Origin: Pantoea sp. At-9b
GTDB taxonomy: Bacteria; Pseudomonadota; Gammaproteobacteria; Enterobacterales; Enterobacteriaceae
Direction of reading: 5' to 3'
DNA: 64,000 nt
Assembly: GCF_000175935.2 (NCBI RefSeq)
Contig: NC_014839.1
Coordinates: 124,001-188,000, forward strand
In this document: positions 18,200-27,224 of the stretch, one piece after another
Numbering within the stretch: the first letter of the stretch is position 1
Layout: each line of letters starts with the position of its first letter
The notes under the pieces: model-generated
The model's input: only the letters and a program-made list of their open reading frames with translations
Told to the model about the DNA's origin: nothing
Database searches by the model: none
Made by a program: the position numbers and the translations under genes

Positions 18200-19489
18200 T
18201 TATCTTTTACGTACAAATGCCTTAAGTCCGGCATATTGCGCATCAGAACCCAGCTGATATTCAATCCGCATCAGTTGATTGTATTTCTCTATGCGTTCAC
18301 CCCGGCAGGGAGCACCGGTTTTCAGATGACCAGCGCGGAGCGCGACGGTCATATCCGCAATAAAACTGTCAACAGTTTCACCGCTGCGATGAGAAATGAA
18401 TGCTCCCCAGCCATTTTGCTGACAGAGAGCCACAGCATCAAACGTCTCGCTCAGCGTTCCGATTTGATTGAGTTTAATGAGGGCAGCCGTTGCCAGATTT
18501 TCCTCAATACCACGCTGGATATATTTCACATTGGTGACGAACAAGTCGTCGCCTACCAGTTCGACACGGTCACTCAGGCGCTGAGACATATACTTCCAGC
18601 CCGTCCAGTCATCCTCAGCCAGACCGTCTTCGAGCAAGATAATGGGATACTGGTCAATCAGCTCATCGTAATAATCCGTCATTTCTTCTGGCGTCAGCGC
18701 ACTGTTTTCAGTTCGCAGCGTATATTTTTGTTCGTAGTAGAATTCACTGGATGCGGGATCAACACAGATACTGATATCTTCTCCGGGCCGGTAACCTGCC
18801 TTCTCAATTGCCTGTACGATAAAGTCGAGTGGCTGGCGATTAGAAGATACCGGAGGGGCAAAGCCACCTTCATCACCGACTGCAACAGGCAAATTTTTAT
18901 TCAGCAGAATCTGGCGTAACGCCTGATAAACTTCACTGCCCTGACGAACGGCCTCTGTCAGGCAGGGAGCACCGTGTGGAGCAATCATAAACTCCTGAAA
19001 GTCAGCGCCCTGACCGCGCGCATGCACGCCACCGTTGATGATGTTCATGCAGGGAACCGGCAAAAGGTTAGCTCGCAGCCCGCCTAACCAGCGATACAGA
19101 GGCTGGCGTGCAGCCCCTGCTGCCAGCCGGGCTGTTGCGAGAGAAACGCCCAGAATGGCATTCGCACCGAGCCGGCTTTTATTTTCCGTTCCATCAAGAG
19201 CCAGCAAAACATTATCAATGTGGCGTTGCTCCCTGACGTCAAGTCCGGCCAGAACCTTGCTGATTGCAGTATTTACCGACGCCACCGCCTGCTTTACTCC
19301 TTTGCCACCAAACCGGCTGGCATCACCGTCGCGAAGTTCGACTGCCTCCCTGGACCCCGTACTGGCTCCTGATGGAACAGACGCGCGAGCCATCTGACCA
19401 TCTTCAGTGTAAGCCTCAACCTCAACGGTGGGATTTCCGCGTGAATCCAGGATTTCACGTGCAGTTACTTTCTCCAGTTTAAAGTTCAT
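18200..19489 (-). CDS. eno: Enolase (accessory copy)
   Basis: 429 residues, near the usual 432. It interconverts 2-phosphoglycerate and phosphoenolpyruvate. Catalytic and metal regions are intact: SGASTGSREAVELRDGD, GDEGGFAPPV, LLEDGLAEDDW, VGDDLFVTN, the catalytic lysine in LIKLNQIGT, and SHRSGETVDS. Its divergence from chromosomal enteric Eno and its position beside a universal stress protein and a pyrophosphatase mark it as an accessory paralogue. Its residues for RNase E binding cannot be judged here. It starts 18 bp after usp on the same strand. Confidence 0.95.
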   Translation of the reverse strand: MNFKLEKVTAREILDSRGNPTVEVEAYTEDGQMARASVPSGASTGSREAVELRDGDASRFGGKGVKQAVASVNTAISKVLAGLDVREQRHIDNVLLALDGTENKSRLGANAILGVSLATARLAAGAARQPLYRWLGGLRANLLPVPCMNIINGGVHARGQGADFQEFMIAPHGAPCLTEAVRQGSEVYQALRQILLNKNLPVAVGDEGGFAPPVSSNRQPLDFIVQAIEKAGYRPGEDISICVDPASSEFYYEQKYTLRTENSALTPEEMTDYYDELIDQYPIILLEDGLAEDDWTGWKYMSQRLSDRVELVGDDLFVTNVKYIQRGIEENLATAALIKLNQIGTLSETFDAVALCQQNGWGAFISHRSGETVDSFIADMTVALRAGHLKTGAPCRGERIEKYNQLMRIEYQLGSDAQYAGLKAFVRKR

Positions 19490-19506
19490 GCTGCTCTCCT
19501 TATTTA

Positions 19507-19929
19507 TCAGTAAATATGTCGGATCAACACGTCAACATTAAGATGGTTGATGTAATCCATTGACTTTGATGTTAATAAACCAAGAAAACGATTTCGGTGC
19601 CCTGCAATAATCAGATCAATGTTCAGATCCACGATGCATTCCTCCACATCATCAATATTGCTCATTGTAACCAGCACCCGTGTATCAGCCGGGACGGGCA
19701 TTGCGGCTGTAAGACTGCTGAGAAACTCTTTGACCTTAATCACGTCGGCCGAAACCACGTCGTCCATGATGCTGTCAGAAACGTAGTTCATTTCCCGGTA
19801 ATCGTCGCTGACGTGCGCAAGCGTAATTTTCATTGCAAGCTGCTCTGCCAGAATGGCGGCAAGTTTGACCAGAACAGCACCGTCTTCCCTGTCATGGATC
19901 AGAACAAGAGCATGGGAATAACAGGTCAT
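19507..19929 (-). CDS. Universal stress protein (UspA family)
   Basis: About 140 residues from the ATG at 19929 (GGGGGAAGC ribosome site), beginning MTCYSHALVLIHDRED. The C-terminal DLIIAGHRNRFLGLLTSKS corresponds to the UspA nucleotide-binding loop (G-H-x9-G), with GHRNR...GLLTS in this case. It overlaps the preceding pyrophosphatase gene by ATGA, so it is translationally coupled between that gene and eno. Confidence 0.85.
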   Translation of the reverse strand: MTCYSHALVLIHDREDGAVLVKLAAILAEQLAMKITLAHVSDDYREMNYVSDSIMDDVVSADVIKVKEFLSSLTAAMPVPADTRVLVTMSNIDDVEECIVDLNIDLIIAGHRNRFLGLLTSKSMDYINHLNVDVLIRHIY

Positions 19930-20837
19930 AATGCTTCCCCCGTGTTTATTTTCAGGTGACTGGCAAGCCATGGCAGGAGCTGCTTTTTTCTGCTGAGCAT
20001 GCCCGGTACGGAACAGGGACCAGCCTGTTTCAGCGCGGGACCGGCAAAATAGAGAGTGGAGAAGGATTTGACGATGTCCGTGACCATAAGCACAACAAGA
20101 CCGGCCCCCGTCTGCTCAGCCAAATGGGACATCGCCTCTTTTAGGTGGCCCAGTTGATTTTGGACCTGTTCAGGTGAAGAAACTTCCAGCTGAGCAATGC
20201 GAACATCGGTTCCCGAGATGACAAATGCCTTGAGATCTTTCTCCAGTAGCTCTTCAGCATTAAGTCCGTCAGTGTCGGTTTTGGCTGCAAGTAACTGGGC
20301 AGTGAACGAACTCAAATTAACACCAGCCAGCTTGCTGATTTCAGCAACGGCACGGTAATCATCATCCGTCGTCGTAGGGGATTTTAGCGCAATGGTATCG
20401 CTGATAATTGCACCCAGTAACAGGATGGCATAAGCCGGTGGCAGCATTGCCCTGATCGGTGGCTCCATGATTGTCCAGAGCAGAGTTGCGCTACTACCAA
20501 CCGGTTTAATCCACACTTCAGGTGGAAGATGCGTGATCAGGCCACCAAGGCGATGATGGTCAATGATGCCGATAATATTGCAGAGGGAAAGGAAACCGGG
20601 GCCCTGTGCGGGTTCGGTGAAATCAACCAGCCAGACGGGTTCATCCTCTCTGAGCATGATCAGGCGTTCCGGCAAATGTAATCCGGCAACCCGGAAAATA
20701 TAACGGGTCTCGCGGCTTACCTCACCGAGCCGCCAGGCCCGGGCCCGGCGACCCTGACTGGAAAGCCAGAAGGCGGCGACAACAGCGCTACAGACAGCAT
20801 CACTGTCAGGATTAGTGTGTCCAAATACGTTGATCAT
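19926..20837 (-). CDS. Manganese-dependent inorganic pyrophosphatase (family II, DHH)
   Basis: About 303 residues from the ATG at 20837. The DHH-superfamily motifs are visible: GHTNPDSDAVCSA, a metal-binding aspartate in WLVDFTEP, the IDHHRLGG DHH motif, GAIISDTIALKSPTTTDDD, and SRKKQLLPWL in the DHHA2 domain. It hydrolyses pyrophosphate, pulling biosynthesis forward. It is the first gene of a three-gene leftward operon with usp and eno. Enterobacteria normally rely on family I PPase, so this accessory type is notable. Confidence 0.9.
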   Translation of the reverse strand: MINVFGHTNPDSDAVCSAVVAAFWLSSQGRRARAWRLGEVSRETRYIFRVAGLHLPERLIMLREDEPVWLVDFTEPAQGPGFLSLCNIIGIIDHHRLGGLITHLPPEVWIKPVGSSATLLWTIMEPPIRAMLPPAYAILLLGAIISDTIALKSPTTTDDDYRAVAEISKLAGVNLSSFTAQLLAAKTDTDGLNAEELLEKDLKAFVISGTDVRIAQLEVSSPEQVQNQLGHLKEAMSHLAEQTGAGLVVLMVTDIVKSFSTLYFAGPALKQAGPCSVPGMLSRKKQLLPWLASHLKINTGEAL

Positions 20838-21131
20838 TATCCGGCCCTGAGTGTAAAGCATGCAGGCCATCGGAAAAACGAGAATGAGCCTGACATGCCT
20901 CTAATGAATACGAAGAGACATACCAGGCGTCATCAGCTCCAGCGAGGGAGCGGTTTGGATAAGGTGGAACGCCATCACCTTCGACTCAGTGTCTAACAGT
21001 TTTTACAAACAGGCAATGATTTTTATGGCAGTTTTTACCCATGCGAAAAATGTATGGTGTGAAGGAAGGAAACCTAATAACATCTGTTGCTACACTTTTA
21101 TTGTAACCGTTGTTACATTGGAATTGATCGG

Positions 21132-21683
21132 ATGATCTCACATAACTGGCTCCTGATTTCGTATAAGGTACCCTCTGAACCAGCACGTAAACGTATAGCG
21201 CTTTGGCGAAAGCTGAAAGCACTGGGAGCAGTGTATATACAGAACGGGGTTTGTCTTTTGCCAAAAAATGAAGAACACACCAGACAGTTGAAAATCATCG
21301 AAAATGAGATAGCTAATATGGCCGGAGAGTGTGTATTACTGGAATCAGTCGCACTTGATGGTGTCCAGGAAGAGAAGGTTATTGCCCGGTTTTGTTCCGA
21401 CAGGGATGAAGAGTACACCGAGTTTCTTGGAAAGTGTCTGGACTTCGAAAACGAAATAGCAAAAGAAACTGCTATAAAACACTTTACTTTTTCTGAACTG
21501 GAAGAGAATGATGCAGAGCTGAAAAAGTTAAAGACGTGGCTGGAAAAGATCATGAAACTGGATTTTTACAAATCATTAATGAGCGAGACTGCGACTTTAC
21601 GGTTAAATAAATGTGAGATTTTACTTGAGGAATATGCAAAAAAGGTCTTCGAAGCATCTGACGATAACTGTCAGGATTGCTGA
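21132..21683 (+). CDS. ChrB N-terminal-like protein
   Basis: 183 residues from the ATG at 21132 (MISHNWLLISYKVPSEPARK). The N-terminal block with RIALWRKLKALGAVYIQNG and VCLLPKNEE matches the winged N-terminal domain of ChrB proteins of chromate-resistance loci. The catalytic/iron-binding C-terminal ChrB domain is absent, and the second half is a lysine/glutamate-rich coiled helix. It is divergent from the PPase-usp-eno operon and could regulate it. No ChrA transporter is present. Confidence 0.75.
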   Translation: MISHNWLLISYKVPSEPARKRIALWRKLKALGAVYIQNGVCLLPKNEEHTRQLKIIENEIANMAGECVLLESVALDGVQEEKVIARFCSDRDEEYTEFLGKCLDFENEIAKETAIKHFTFSELEENDAELKKLKTWLEKIMKLDFYKSLMSETATLRLNKCEILLEEYAKKVFEASDDNCQDC

Positions 21684-21717
21684 TTTTTATCGAAAACATC
21701 GTTCGGCGTGATTTCAT

Positions 21718-22332
21718 ATGAAAAATTATTATGCTGGACTGGGTGGTACCGAGAGAAAACCTCAGTGTTTTCTCCGGCCCAGACAGGCAGTTATTATAGT
21801 CTATCTGTTAAACTTAATTTATTTCATTATTGAATTTTCAATTGCATATAAGATCAAGGCACTGTCCATCTATGCTGATAGTTGCGATTTTATTGAGGAT
21901 GCAGTAACCGCGATATTCATTTTTTCTTCCATGACGGAATCCTCGCGGATCATCACCATGACCGGGCGTATACTGTCACTTTTACTGCTACTACCCGGAA
22001 TCGCTTTTCTGGTGGTCTCTGTGGATAAATTTCATGATCCAGTTACACCTGACATATTTCTTTTTAATTTAATAGGGATGGGTTCTTTGGCTGTCAATGT
22101 CACATGCGCATATCTGATGAGACGTTTTCGGATTAATAATAATGCCGTAACAAAAATGGGGTATCTCACATCACGCAATTACGTGATAGCCAGCCTGGCG
22201 CTGATTGTTGCTGGCATTTGCACATTGAACTGGCACTCCACATGGCCCGACATTCTGACAGGAACAGCATTATTCATCCTTAATTTTAATGCCGCCATCT
22301 CAGTCCGGAAGTGTATCTGCATCGCAAGCTGA
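21718..22332 (+). CDS. Cation-diffusion-facilitator-like membrane protein
   Basis: 204 residues with about six membrane helices. The segment EFSIAYKIKALSIYADSCDF followed by EDAVTA parallels the CDF helix II signature (SLLADSLDxLGDA), including the D of the metal site. The cytoplasmic C-terminal domain of CDF exporters is missing, so it belongs to a short subgroup. It lies 34 bp after the ChrB-like gene on the same strand. Confidence 0.65.
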   Translation: MKNYYAGLGGTERKPQCFLRPRQAVIIVYLLNLIYFIIEFSIAYKIKALSIYADSCDFIEDAVTAIFIFSSMTESSRIITMTGRILSLLLLLPGIAFLVVSVDKFHDPVTPDIFLFNLIGMGSLAVNVTCAYLMRRFRINNNAVTKMGYLTSRNYVIASLALIVAGICTLNWHSTWPDILTGTALFILNFNAAISVRKCICIAS

Positions 22333-22406
22333 GTTCATTGTGGAATGATACTTAGTTTTATCAGCAAAATTTCCAGTCCGAACTGTGCTCTCAGAACTGT
22401 GTTTTT

Positions 22407-22631
<225 letters not shown>

Positions 22632-22751
22632 GCAACAGACAGGACTGAGAGGTTTTGTTGCTCCGGCAACGGATACTGGATAACACGTTGCAATATTTAT
22701 GCGGGATCGCCTGCCGCCTTACAGCTCCAACATCCCTTCGGAACATTGAAC

Positions 22752-23040
22752 ATGCAGGAGATGAGCAAAATGGTTGATAAATTTAAAAATCAAAAGGCAA
22801 CTTTAGTCACTGGTGGAGGCAGGCCCCGCTGGCTCAATCGTACGGTCGTGGGTGTCGGGTTCACCAGCGCTCTGGGAGATTTCTGTTATGAAACGGCCAC
22901 CGTTATTTTGCCTGGTTTCCTGGCCGTGCTGGGTATACCGGCCTCATGGCTCGGGACATTTGAAGGAATTGCCGATGCAATTGCAGCATTTACCAAACTC
23001 TGGGCAGGATACATCGCTGACAGGCTTATTTACCGAAGGC
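22752..23040 (+). pseudogene. MFS transporter, N-terminal fragment
   Basis: About 95 residues (PRWLNRTVVGVGFTSALGDF, FLAVLGIPASWLGTFEGIAD, LWAGYIADRL) equal to helices 1-2 and part of loop 2-3 of a major-facilitator transporter. Homology ends at about 23040, where DUF3606 sequence starts. The ATG at 22752 is one choice; the ATG at 22770 has a better-spaced GGAG. An MFS gene beside the enolase/Usp/PPase genes would fit a stress cassette now truncated. Confidence 0.7.
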
Positions 23041-23052
23041 GTGCTCACGCTG

Positions 23053-23221
23053 CCTGCCGGTTATCCGGGAATAGTGGCAGATAACCTTCTGGACGCTGGA
23101 ACTGCGCACGACCCAGGAGCGATTGACCCGGGCCGTGCGCGAGGCGGGCCCGGATACCAATCGCGTGCGTCAGTGGCTGGAGAAAACCCGCCGCCGCGCG
23201 CTACTGATGCCCAAACGCTAA
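23053..23221 (+). pseudogene. DUF3606-like protein fragment
   Basis: In one frame VIRE is followed by a TAG, then WQITFWTLELRTTQERLTRA, VREAGPDTNRVRQWL and a stop at 23219. The complete copy at 63563-63772 has the same sequence with Q in place of the TAG. This copy lacks its N-terminus and is joined directly to the MFS fragment. Confidence 0.75.
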
Positions 23222-23231
23222 CCAATCACCC

Positions 23232-23440
23232 TTCTGTGGGGGCGAACCTGTACCTGAAGCGGCCTCTACGGCGGCGTTAAGCGCGAGGATATTAGTCTGG
23301 AATGCAATGCCGTTAATGTCTTCAACCACTCTCCGCACCAGCCCGGCTCCCCGCTGCGTGGTACCAGCTTGCGACCGGCCAGCTCTCGCGCCTCGTGCGA
23401 GTTCTCCGCGTTGTGAGTGACGGTGACCACCGCCGCGTTA
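23232..23440 (-). pseudogene. Methyl-accepting chemotaxis protein fragment
   Basis: On the minus strand one frame gives TVTHNAENSHEARELAGRK. Another, after a shift near 23340, gives VRRVVEDINGIAFQTNILAL and NAAVEAA, the hallmark hairpin tip of the MCP signalling domain. About 65 residues remain. It follows without a gap from the RadC fragment, giving a RadC-MCP chimera. Confidence 0.75.
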
Positions 23441-23694
23441 AGCTGCAGTGTTCTGTACACAACATCCGGGGGAATCCCGACGCTTGAAATAATTCCCTGA
23501 AACATCTCTTCATAAGCAAACAGCTGATGCTGGTTATTCAGAAAAGCAACAGCAAAAATTTCACGCGACCGGCCGACAAGTTTTACTCTGAAAAACACTC
23601 CGGACATCTCTGGTGAGGCAAAAAAGGTCCCGGTGGCGTAGCGATGATCGATGGCGCGTGCGGCTTCTTCAAGGATCTGACTCTCCGTGGCCAT
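23425..23694 (-). pseudogene. RadC-like (JAB/MPN) protein, C-terminally truncated
   Basis: About 90 residues from the ATG at 23694. FFRVKLVGRSREIFAVAFLN, NQHQLFAYEEMF and VVYRTLQLNAAVV resemble the short RadC/YkfG proteins of plasmids and islands. The metal-binding HNHPSG motif that should follow is replaced by MCP sequence (THNAENS), so any metalloprotease-like activity is lost. Confidence 0.7.
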
Positions 23695-23706
23695 CACGTA
23701 ATTTCC

Positions 23707-23889
23707 CTATGCATAACGAATCTGAAGACGTATAAAAAAGCGAACGTTATCGCTGATGTTTTCAATCCCTGTTGCAGTAGATACAGATCCAGAGTCGTTG
23801 AAGTTTTGGGCGTTATTGCTGGCCACTATTTCGATCAGCGCACGGGTGGTGGTCGCGTCAGGGGTGACGTCTAAGTAGGTATTTTGCAT
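23707..23889 (-). CDS. Short hypothetical protein upstream of the RadC fragment
   Basis: 60 residues (MQNTYLDVTPDATTTRALIE...). Its stop lies about 12 bp before the RadC-like start, on the same strand, so it may be an operon mate. It is soluble with no recognised family and may be truncated. Confidence 0.4.
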   Translation of the reverse strand: MQNTYLDVTPDATTTRALIEIVASNNAQNFNDSGSVSTATGIENISDNVRFFIRLQIRYA

Positions 23890-25294
23890 GGCACAGCTTC
23901 TTAAATCCGGTTGGGTAAGCGATTAGGCGATCTCAGCCTTTTCATTGCATAACCATCTCTGAGTAGCATTTTCAGATGGCTACATCCATCCATGCTGATT
24001 CGCCGGTTTCACCAAACAGTTCTAGGGAAAAATGACGGCTCTGATCCAGGCAGCCAGTGACGACACCGACAGCAGTGGGCACAGTTCAGACCAATCTGTG
24101 ACGGTGTTGCATACCTACTGGGTCATGTGTCTGATGGTCCCGTGCAACAGTCTAGGCGGTCGTCTTCATGGATTTGCATTGCACTGAGTGACACAAGAAA
24201 ATCCAGCCCCTCTGACAGTGCCGGGTTAAGGTAGTTGTTCTCCGGTCTCTTACCCCATGTTTTGGGCGATTTTAGCGTGGCGGTGTTGACGCTCTGTGTG
24301 TTTATGGCACTTCTACTGTTACGGTGTGTAGTCATGCTTCGGTCGATCCAGTCGCGGCGAAGGGCAAAGTAGCACCGGCAATGAACGAAGAAAGGGAGCC
24401 CCGCAGGCCGTAGTTCAAGTGAGTAGTTGTGTATGATGTCAATAGACTCGGTTAATTAATCGTATGTGACTGGCCCGCTCAGCTCATCCGTTACATTCGT
24501 CTGAACATCAGATGAAGCGCCGGCGCCAAAATCAGTGGAAGAGACCGACAGGCTTCACACCTGGCCGGGGAGGGCATTTATTTTTAATAACGGTTAATAC
24601 CGCGCGATCCCGGGTTGGAAAATAATTTTTCGCAACTCATGTTTTTACGTCAGATAATTTCAGCAGCCTCTCCGCGCAATGAAATTTCTGTCACCGCTCC
24701 CGGAAGCCAGAACTGTAATATTTCACAGACTTGACGGCTGATACATCATGTATGCTGTTGTATCAGGTATACGGCCGTCAACGCATCCATGCGCATACCA
24801 GGATTCTTTATTCCTGTACGAAGCGGAAGGAAGATGGGGTATTTTTTTGGAAACCAGACTGGTATTTAAACGAAACCGGAAAATCACAAACATATTTCCT
24901 GTTGTCATGTGTAGGGAACCCGGCACGGTGAAAAGTCCCCCGCAGCCTTACAAAGGTTGCGTTGCCCTGCACACCTGGCATGCCATCTCAGTATGGCTGA
25001 AGCCGGCTTTCACCCGCACGTGTCCGCCCTCTTCAAATTTTTCCGCATACAACCTGAAATACGGCTCTGTAGAATTCATTCATCCGAAAACCATTTCATG
25101 CGAATGAATATCAACATCACACTAATAATTACTATATATCAGTACATTACACTTATAATTAAAGGTTCGGTTTATTCATCCTTATTAATCCGCAGACTTC
25201 AGCCAATAGATTACATTTAAATCCCACCAACCACTTTGCTATAATCAGGACGTGGTTAACAGAATTCGCATTCATTAATTAAGAGAGGTGTAAC
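23890..25294. other. 1.4-kb stretch without a convincing gene
   Basis: Several open frames exist (for example plus 24748-25107, about 119 codons, with LFLYEAEGRWGIFLETRLVF), but none has a good ribosome site or a known family. The last 200 bp are AT-rich with a TATAAT at about 25240, likely the promoter of the YmgA-like gene at 25295. The rest looks like decayed DNA. Confidence 0.4.
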
Positions 25295-25600
25295 GTGTTG
25301 TACAGCGAAGACATGACCGGTCACGCAGTTATTGGTGAAGCAGCAGTCAATCTTGCCGTGCGTGAACAGGAAATATCCGTCGATGCGCTCCTCAAGGAGC
25401 TGAATCTAATGCTGAGAGCTGAAAAACTCAGCAGCCGTATTGCCCGCATCAGCGCGGCTATAAGCTGGCTGCGTGACTTCCGGACTGTAGGTGCGCGCGA
25501 CGGTGCAGGTAAGGGGTGGATGCTCCCTGATGCAGACAACCATAGCGCTGGCGGCGAGGCCACTATCCGCCTTCAGGATGATGATGATGAAATGAGATAA
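25295..25600 (+). CDS. YmgA-like small protein 1
   Basis: 101 residues from a GTG start with AGAGGTG upstream. The family core here reads GHAVIGEAAVNLAVREQEIS followed by VDALLKELNLM. In Escherichia coli, YmgA, YcgZ and AriR are BluF-controlled small proteins that act on the Rcs system to shift cells from curli to colanic acid. It is longer than the relatives because of a Gly/Asp-rich tail. It is the first of several paralogues across 25-37 kb and lies divergent from degenerate DNA. Confidence 0.7.
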   Translation: MLYSEDMTGHAVIGEAAVNLAVREQEISVDALLKELNLMLRAEKLSSRIARISAAISWLRDFRTVGARDGAGKGWMLPDADNHSAGGEATIRLQDDDDEMR

Positions 25601-25833
25601 CCACATTCCGCGACAGCGGGCGTTGAGCGCCCGCCTTCAACTGCTTTCATAAATATTGATTACACGCATACGGACTGATTAGCAAAGCGCATTACTGTCC
25701 TGTCTGGCCTATAATGAACTTACCATCAGGTAAGCGCTGCAGATGCAACGTTGCAGGCAATACAATAACAATTCACGTAACCACTTCCATCGCCGTTATC
25801 CGCTCAGGCTGTTTCGGCAGGGACCTTCACAGC

Positions 25834-26097
25834 ATGAAAGACACTAACTCGGTGACAGCAATCCGCGCCCGGCTGCAGAGCTGCGGCGATACACTGGCGG
25901 CAGAGCGTCAGGAGCTTGAGGCAGCAATACAGATGATTCTGGCCTCGGGCGGTCAGTTGACCAATAAAACGCTCATCATTCACGTCATTCGTGAGCTTGA
26001 GCATGAGCGTAACGTGCAAAGGCAGGGGGTGCTGCGCAACGTGCTGGAGCTGATCGTCACCCATACGCCCGACGACGCCGGCGGACAGGCCTCGTGA
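25834..26097 (+). CDS. AriR/YmgB-like protein 1
   Basis: 87 residues from the ATG at 25834, the same size as E. coli AriR (88). DTLAAERQELEAAIQMILAS, LTNKTLIIHVIRELEHERN and VLELIVTHTPDDAG line up with AriR segments (EEESAVLGQAV, NNKNIILSLIHSLETTSD, LEIVLRYTADD). AriR is an all-helical dimer that affects biofilm and acid resistance. It faces the gene at 26128-26382. Confidence 0.8.
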   Translation: MKDTNSVTAIRARLQSCGDTLAAERQELEAAIQMILASGGQLTNKTLIIHVIRELEHERNVQRQGVLRNVLELIVTHTPDDAGGQAS

Positions 26098-26127
26098 CGT
26101 CAAAGCTCAGACCTGGGGGGATGTGCT

Positions 26128-26382
26128 TCAGTTAAGTTTTCCCACAAAAAGGCGGATAGCCCGCTGGCAGGCCTCACGCATGTTCACATCGGCGCTGGAC
26201 TCCTTCAGGCGCCACAGCATACCGATGAGCTCGTGCGGGCTCACTGATCCGCCACTGCGCAGTATCTGCCTGATGGCCAGCCCGATGGCTTCGTGCACCA
26301 GGCGCTGTATCTCATGTTCGTTTTTCAGATGCGCTCCACTTATTGGGGATATATACAGTGTATCGCAGTAAGCGGTGCGCAT
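26128..26382 (-). CDS. Small BluF-regulon-type protein, third subgroup, copy 1
   Basis: Up to 84 residues; the family part runs from about residue 21 (NEHEIQRLVHEAIGLAIRQI, SPHELIGMLWRLKESS, MREACQRAIRLFVGKL). It resembles 29980-30177 and 36755-37045 but not AriR or YcgZ; a link to YmgC is possible but unproven. The ATG at 26382 has no ribosome site. A CTG preceded by GGAG inside the frame could be the true start, which would be unusual. Confidence 0.55.
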   Translation of the reverse strand: MRTAYCDTLYISPISGAHLKNEHEIQRLVHEAIGLAIRQILRSGGSVSPHELIGMLWRLKESSADVNMREACQRAIRLFVGKLN

Positions 26383-26393
26383 AAATACGTACG

Positions 26394-26416
26394 AAAAAAA
26401 CCGCCCGGAGGCGGTT
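26394..26416 (-). terminator. Rho-independent terminator after the acidic peptide gene
   Basis: On the minus strand AACCGCC-TCCG-GGCGGTT is a perfect seven-base-pair hairpin followed by a run of T. It begins just inside the end of the 26415-26546 gene. Confidence 0.85.
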
Positions 26417-26546
26417 AAATCAGCGGTGGGGCTCCCCTGTCGGGCGGAATATCTCTGTCGCCGCCGGGCACCTCGTCTTCGTGACCGGGCGCAGGCACCT
26501 CATCCGGCAGGGGCGCATCGTCATCAGGCATCGGGTGTTCAGACAT
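26415..26546 (-). CDS. 43-residue acidic Pro/Asp-rich peptide (cassette copy A)
   Basis: ATG at 26546 with GGGAG upstream. The product starts MSEHPMPDDDAPLPDEVPAP, continues GHEDEVPGGDRDIPPDRG, and is strongly acidic and probably disordered. Its counterpart at 58111-58236 keeps MSxHPxPD, DEVPGGDxDIPPDR and the length. It lies 17 bp after the charged peptide gene 26564-26686 and ends in a terminator, so the two form a mini-operon. No family is known to me. Confidence 0.75.
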   Translation of the reverse strand: MSEHPMPDDDAPLPDEVPAPGHEDEVPGGDRDIPPDRGAPPLI

Positions 26547-26563
26547 TCTGCGCTCCCGCGGGG

Positions 26564-26686
26564 TCACTTCCCGCCCTTCTGCTTTGTGTTATCGCTGTCC
26601 CTGGTGTCTTTTTTGTTGCCCGCAGGCAGTTTGCTGTGGTCGGCGTCTTTGCCATCCTTCACATTTTTGTCATTACGGTCAGCCAT
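26564..26686 (-). CDS. 40-residue charged peptide (cassette copy A)
   Basis: ATG at 26686 behind GGAGGTAACC. It starts MADRNDKNVKDGKDADHSKL, has PAGNKK, and ends KQKGGK. Basic and acidic residues alternate; it is probably disordered. The copy at 58453-58575 shares about two thirds of its residues and exactly the same length, so selection on the protein is likely. The KGG ending recalls stress-induced KGG proteins, but the resemblance is slight. Confidence 0.78.
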   Translation of the reverse strand: MADRNDKNVKDGKDADHSKLPAGNKKDTRDSDNTKQKGGK

Positions 26687-26790
26687 GGTTACCTCCGTCA
26701 CCCGGTATCGGGTAACATTAAGTTTAGGTGCATGACGGGATCCGGCGTGAATAATTATCAGGTCTGTGACTTAAGCGTAAAAACGGCTCA

Positions 26791-27024
26791 TCATGCTGGC
26801 GGTGAAAGCGTGATGTCCCACATTTCGGACATGCTGTCGTCCACGCACAACCGGCAGATGCAGGCCCGTATGCCGAGGCGTTGTGAAGCAGTCTGATAGG
26901 CGTGCCGGTAGCTGAAGGCCGATCCCAGAAACTGACGCTCCGGGTGGTCTTCCAGACACGCGCAGCCTTTCACGTGCAGCCAGTCCTGCTTACTCACCCT
27001 GAGCAGATAGTAAAACTCCCACAT
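26791..27024 (-). CDS. Small His/Cys protein, family copy 1
   Basis: 77 residues from the ATG at 27024 (GGGAGGCCACGT upstream). The pattern YYLLRVSKQDWLHVKGCACL, then FLGSAFSYRHAYQTAS and CICRLC, is shared with 46028-46291 and 47526-47729: aromatic start, LHxxGC, an LG(T/S)xxS block and a terminal CxxC. The conserved His and Cys suggest a metal or redox site. No named family is recognised. Confidence 0.7.
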   Translation of the reverse strand: MWEFYYLLRVSKQDWLHVKGCACLEDHPERQFLGSAFSYRHAYQTASQRLGIRACICRLCVDDSMSEMWDITLSPPA

Positions 27025-27224
27025 ACGTGGCCTCCCTTTCTGTTAAAGCAGCCAATGTATGCCTGAATATATAGTGGTAGAATTAATTTCTGACGCAATT
27101 TAAGTGCAGGAAAAATGGAGGTGTCGTCCCTGACAGATTCTCCGGCCGGTACACGCCTTCGCGAGACCGGTGAGGTCATCTACATCGTCGTCTTCCGGCC
27201 AGAGCCGGACTACGTCCTTTGGCG

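Noticed and set aside
24748..25107. 119-codon plus-strand frame
   Set aside because: No family match or ribosome site; a competing minus-strand frame covers part of it. Kept only as a note.
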